Part shown: one piece after another, positions 60,546-64,000 of the stretch
How positions within the stretch are numbered: position 1 is the first letter of the stretch
Layout of the letters: every line of letters begins with the position of its first letter
Assembly (NCBI GenBank): GCA_947034895.1
Contig: OX344763.1
Span: 19,995,001 to 20,059,000, forward strand
Source: Rhytidiadelphus loreus
Taxonomy: Eukaryota > Streptophyta > Bryopsida > Hypnales > Hylocomiaceae
Direction: 5' to 3'
DNA: 64,000 bases
Program-made: the position numbers and the translations under genes
Notes under the pieces: generated by a model
The model's database searches: none
What the model was told of the DNA's origin: nothing
The model's input: only the letters and a program-made list of their open reading frames with translations

Positions 60546-61197
60546 TAGGGGAATCTGAGCACTTGATTTTTGATAAGAAGAGTTATGTACTTTGATGTGT
60601 TTATTCAATTTGAAATTGCTGTACTTTGTTTTCAACCTTTGTGACTGTTTCTGTTTTCTAGTGTTGTGGTTCTAGAATTCAGGGCAAGGTTCTTGAATCT
60701 GAATTAAGGTTCTTGAATTTTGGTTGTAGTTACTCATGCATTCATTGTGCATGTTCAATGTGAAATTTCAGTTGTTATGTATTCATGAATTCTTCACCTT
60801 CTTGCAATGTGAATGCAAGTGCTACCAGCCTCGGTTTTAGAGTTTGGGTTTGAATTTTTTGATCATTTGTTTCATTTGTTTGTGGATTAGGGTTTAGGGT
60901 GTGTGCAGTATTCATTGAACATTAGAGTGTGTAGAAATTCTATTACATTTTAGAATCTGCTGTAGGAAGTGTGCAAACAATATAATTTGTAGGTGACCAA
61001 GTGTTCAGTTGTAGTATTCTGTTGTTTCCACCCTTGCTTTTGCATTCATTGCGTGATTTCAATTTTGTTTATTGCATATATTAATTGAGTGTTTACTAAA
61101 TTCTATGTCTGTATTCTACGCGTGCCTAGATGATTAGTATTACATTTAGGGTTTTCGTCAAAATTATCATCAGTTATTATTGAGTTACCAACAAAAA
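60546..61197. other. Leader-like region upstream of the element B array
   Basis: T-rich plus strand with 'ggtttagggtgtg' telo-box-like words at 60,893. No coding sequence. Confidence 0.3.
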
Positions 61198-61218
61198 TTA
61201 TCCTCGGTCCGAAGATAA
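61198..61218. promoter_or_regulatory. Element B palindrome, outlying site
   Basis: TTATCCTCG-GTC-CGAAGATAA, one arm with a C-to-T type difference. Confidence 0.8.
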
Positions 61219-61361
61219 TGATCATCGAGTCTAAAATAAACTGTAGTCTATAAAAGCTAAGAACCCACAAGTGTAATGAAAAACACAGCAAGACTAACAA
61301 TTATACTCGGCTAAAAAGTAAAAGCACAAAAAAACACCCATCATTTCAAAAAAAGAAACAA

Positions 61362-61738
61362 TTATCCTCGGCCCGAGGATAACTAACTAACAAGCATGGA
61401 AAAAAGAAAAGAAAATAAAAATAAAAAATTATCCTCGGCCCGAGGATAATTGTCAAACAAACAAACAAACACAAAAATATATTAATTAGAAAACAATTAT
61501 CCTCGGCTCGAGGATAATTGTCCAAAAAAATATAATAACATAAAAACAATTATCCTCGTCCCGAGGATAATTTTTAAAAACAAAAAAATAATATAAATAA
61601 AAAACAATTATCCTCGGCTCGAGGATAATTGTCCAAAAAAATATAATAACTTTAAAACAATTATCCTCGGGCCGAGGATAATTGTTGAAAACAAAAAATA
61701 ATTTAAATAAAAAACAATTATCCTCGGCTCGAGGATAA
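61362..61738. promoter_or_regulatory. Element B palindrome array, methylase-gene side
   Basis: Seven perfect-arm sites at 61,362, 61,429, 61,497, 61,550, 61,608, 61,661 and 61,718, with centres GCC, GCC, GCT, TCC, GCT, GGC and GCT. Spacers are A-rich and 32-47 bp. Flanking 'caa'/'ttg' extends several sites to 12-bp arms. Long minus-strand frames through this array are artefacts of the repeat. Confidence 0.95.
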
Positions 61739-61921
61739 TTGTCAACCAAAAAAATAATACAAAATAATTTTAATTAAAATAAAAAACTATAAGCAACGAA
61801 AATAATATAATGAAATTAGAATACGAATATAATATAATGAAATTAGAATAAGCAACAGTTATACCCCTCTAGAGTATAAAAGCAACAATGTAATGAAAAT
61901 AGAATAAGAGAACGTACAGTA

Positions 61922-62080
61922 TTATCTTCGACCCGAAGATACTGAACTGTAGCATTGACATACAAATAAATTCCATATGTTGATAATTGTTTTATACGAT
62001 TTGAAGCCCAGGACGGTATTATTTAGTCAGATTACATTAGGCAGAACATTTTTCGTTTGTTATCTTCGAGGCGAAGATAA
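61922..62080. promoter_or_regulatory. Two TTCG-type element B palindromes in the leader
   Basis: 61,922 TTATCTTCG-ACC-CGAAGATAC and 62,060 TTATCTTCG-AGG-CGAAGATAA, both upstream of the TACAG acceptor at 62,122 in the presumed leader intron. Confidence 0.9.
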
Positions 62081-62135
62081 AAATCAAATTACAACTCTGA
62101 TTTTCACGATTTGCTATGTACAGATTTATACCAAC

Positions 62136-64000
62136 ATGTCTACGGACTCTGAGTATGATTACTCAGCTACACTACCGTTTCTGGAGCCATTTAGCAAGTG
62201 GGTGGATGAGGAGCCCTTCATAACGGAGATGCCAGAGCTCTACGGCAAGCTCTGGCAATTCAAAGCCGTTGTCGACTCTTGGACATTCGGTGTCAACCAG
62301 TCGAAGGATTACATCTACCTACGTCACCGAGTAAAAGACAGTGGGATTTACGTGAATTGGAACCTCAGTGAGAAGGTCGCTCTCGTAGAGAATCACCAAG
62401 ACAAGTACCTTGTCATCACACTACAAGGGTACGACAACACGGGGAGGGAAACAAAGCATACGCATTCCATTGTCTGCCATGAGGATGACACTATGGGAGT
62501 GTTCAACTTCGACAACCTCATCGCCGACTTGCACTTGGCAAACCATGATACCTTGGCTGAAGACTTCATTTCAAGGTACCACCCCTGGGTCAGAAGGAAC
62601 GCCAAGGCCATGGCGAGGAAAATTGGGTACATGTTCCATAAGCTCACTGAGCACGCCAAGGAACATGTCCAAAAAGGACCTGCCCGAGCGAGTCACGGTC
62701 ATGGTCATCAAAGGCAGGAAACTGCGGCTGAGACCAAATCAGCGTCAGGAGTGCGTGGCCGAACAAGGAGTAGAGGAAGTGGGAGAGGGACCGCCCGCGC
62801 TCAGGCCCAGAAGAGAAAGACCCCGGACACCAGTACTGGCGAGCCGAGTGACAAACGGAGGAAATCTGTAACGGACACTCGTCCAGCAACCGCTGGCAGT
62901 TCAGGCTCTATTCTCACAAATGTGAATCCACGGAAGCCATCAGATAAGAAAGCAATCGAAAAACATGAAGTGGCTGGAGCATATCAATCAGATTTTTGGA
63001 AGGAAAATGGCAAGTGCTTCATTTTTCATCCCCAGATCTTCACCGTAGACATCAAACAATGCTTCCTGGCCAAGGAAAGATATATTATCTGGAAGCTAGA
63101 AATGAGAATGGTGTTTGAGATGAAAGACACCCTCGTTCATCTCGGCTCAGAGCAGCAAAGACAAAAACTTTGCTTGACACCTGTAGATGCCAATAAGAAA
63201 CTTCTGAAGGAGCGTCCGAAGGATTGGGATTCCATCAAGACCGGAGGCTTCTTCATCATCAATGGCCAGCACAGTGTCACTGCAGCCAAAATGCTACAAC
63301 AAGGAGGATGCTGTGAGACTCGGAAGATCGAGTTGCAGACGTGGGAGGCTATAATCGTCTGGACTAGAGACCCAAAACAGCTCATAGCTATTTCAAAATG
63401 GTGCAATGCCTCCAATCACCTCGTTCACAATCAGCCAACGTGGGGGAACCAAATTTCCGCGTGTAGGCAGGTTTGGAAGGAGCTCAAGCGGCCTACCAAC
63501 ATCGAGAATGAGGGATTGGTGAGGCGAAATAAGGCTGTCTTCAACCTTGCAGCATACAAGGTAGGTCCATTTTATCTTCGTGGCGAAGATAAAATGTATA
63601 TGTTCATGATCTAGTTATTTTAATGTACTGCCTCTATAGGGGTTGTTATCTGTAATTTCATGTTCTGTGATCTCTGTCTCAACTATCCTCGGGTCGAGGA
63701 TAATGGTCAGAAGAATGTATGCATTGAGTACTGAGCTTACTTCATTGAATATTTGTCTCGACAGGATTTTGTCGACGCTGTCATGATCCGGTATGGCAGC
63801 ATCAATCCGGACAAGGAGGGAGCACAGGTGAAGCTCGCATCGGATGTCAAGAATGAAATCCAAATTATTACCTTGGCCGATGAGACTTACCAGATGTGGG
63901 AGGAGTTCCTCCAAAAACACATGGAAGGATCACTGATTGATCCTGTGACGCGCAAACCATTCAAAAGCGCAAAGACCTTCAACGAGAAGAATTTCTCATT
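62136..64000 (+). CDS. Element B ParB-type NGQHS protein, truncated by the window
   Basis: Exon 1 62,136-63,560 (475 codons) and exon 2 from 63,765, joined in phase 0 by GTAGGT and GACAG. The intron position matches intron 1 of element A's gene. The ATG follows a splice acceptor at 62,122, and this start puts NGQHS at residue 376, exactly as in element A. Order: N-terminal domain to about 190; basic, low-complexity linker with 'RGRTRSRGSGRG' and 'KRKTPDTS' (nuclear-localisation-like); then the ParB-type region with 'FFIINGQHSVTAAK' and 'CNASNHLVHNQPTWGNQ'. Exon 2 ('DFVDAVMIRYGS') matches 'AFEKAVYVRFSM' in A. The methylase-like half would lie beyond the edge. No stop interrupts it: this is the least damaged gene here. 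A DNA-binding or nuclease-related role is inferred from the fold. Confidence 0.75.
63572..63703. promoter_or_regulatory. Two element B palindromes in intron 1
   Basis: 63,572 TTATCTTCG-TGG-CGAAGATAA and 63,683 CTATCCTCG-GGT-CGAGGATAA, inside the 204-bp intron of the ParB-type gene. Confidence 0.9.

Larger units (their letters stand above)
32975..64000. mobile_element. Element B: large TIR transposon, right end outside the window
   Basis: The left end is placed at ATATTCATTAAATTGAGA, matching 16 of 18 bases of element A's terminus. 'cattaaattgagac' recurs near 33,047, as element A repeats its own terminal word near its end. Content: a minus-strand DUF7869-like gene reading toward the left end (split by element A), a non-coding core with palindrome arrays at both sides, and a plus-strand ParB-type gene reading right. 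Without A, at least 13.8 kb is visible. The exact left boundary and target duplication cannot be verified because the right end is missing. Confidence 0.7.

Noticed and set aside
59979..60548. Arg/Gly-rich frames in the element B GC block
   Set aside because: Same cause; frames overlap on both strands and follow the repeat period.
54308..61738. Palindrome arrays as CRISPR arrays
   Set aside because: Repeats are perfect palindromes with conserved or A-rich spacers, in a eukaryotic context with no cas genes; spacers are not unique.
61346..61749. Minus-strand frames repeating a 'YPRAEDNC' phrase
   Set aside because: They are translations of the palindrome array, not a repeat protein.
38452..64000. 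Endogenous giant-virus or phage-derived insertion
   Set aside because: ParB-type and methylase-like domains suggested it, but terminal inverted repeats, target duplication, plant introns and a DUF7869 gene fit a DNA transposon; no capsid, packaging or polymerase gene is present.
1..64000. tRNA, rRNA or riboswitch genes
   Set aside because: No cloverleaf or conserved RNA motif was recognised by eye on either strand.

Overview
The window looks like nuclear DNA of a land plant. It has GT-AG introns with GTATGT-type donors, a decayed plant cytochrome P450 exon (19.5-19.8 kb), degenerate plant telomere motifs (TTTAGGG/CCCTAAA), and AT-rich intergenic DNA crowded with MITEs. The lineage cannot be fixed from this; a seed-free plant is only a guess. 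No intact host gene, rRNA, tRNA or CRISPR array was recognised.

0-32.9 kb is a repeat graveyard. At 0.7-3.4 kb (- strand) lies a decayed DNA-methylase-like gene with a 216-bp CACTA-type foldback MITE in its last exon. A gene-less 5.33-kb hAT-type element (6579-11912) has 19-bp terminal repeats and a perfect 8-bp target duplication. The rest holds several MITE families, tandem repeats, dispersed old repeats and the P450 fragment.

33-64 kb is the main interest: two large related DNA transposons, one inserted in the other. Element B starts at about 32,975 and runs past the right edge. Element A (about 17.2 kb, 35,453-52,640) sits inside the DUF7869-like, RNase-H-type presumptive transposase gene of B, so that gene is split into 52,641-53,828 and 33,768-35,452. 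Both elements share similar terminal repeats (ATATTCATTAAA...) and one layout: a DUF7869-like gene near one end and a large gene with a ParB-type NGQHS motif reading toward the other, transcribed apart from a non-coding core. In A the large gene continues into a methylase-like region and a coiled-coil tail. A also carries an FCP1/SCP-type phosphatase-like gene.

Each element has its own family of short perfect palindromes in introns, 5' leaders and gene-flanking arrays. A has 19 sites of the form TCAGCGCG-NNN-CGCGCTGA; B has 23 of the form TTATCCTCG-NNN-CGAGGATAA. I saw neither family outside its own element. The sequences differ, but the design (two arms meeting at CG-NNN-CG, sites clustered upstream of both divergent genes) is the same. 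The working hypothesis is a transposon with element-specific, parS-like recognition sites read by its ParB-like/methylase-like protein. Both visible transposase genes are damaged. The clear in-frame stops are all TAG, and three of them align with tryptophan in the homologue.
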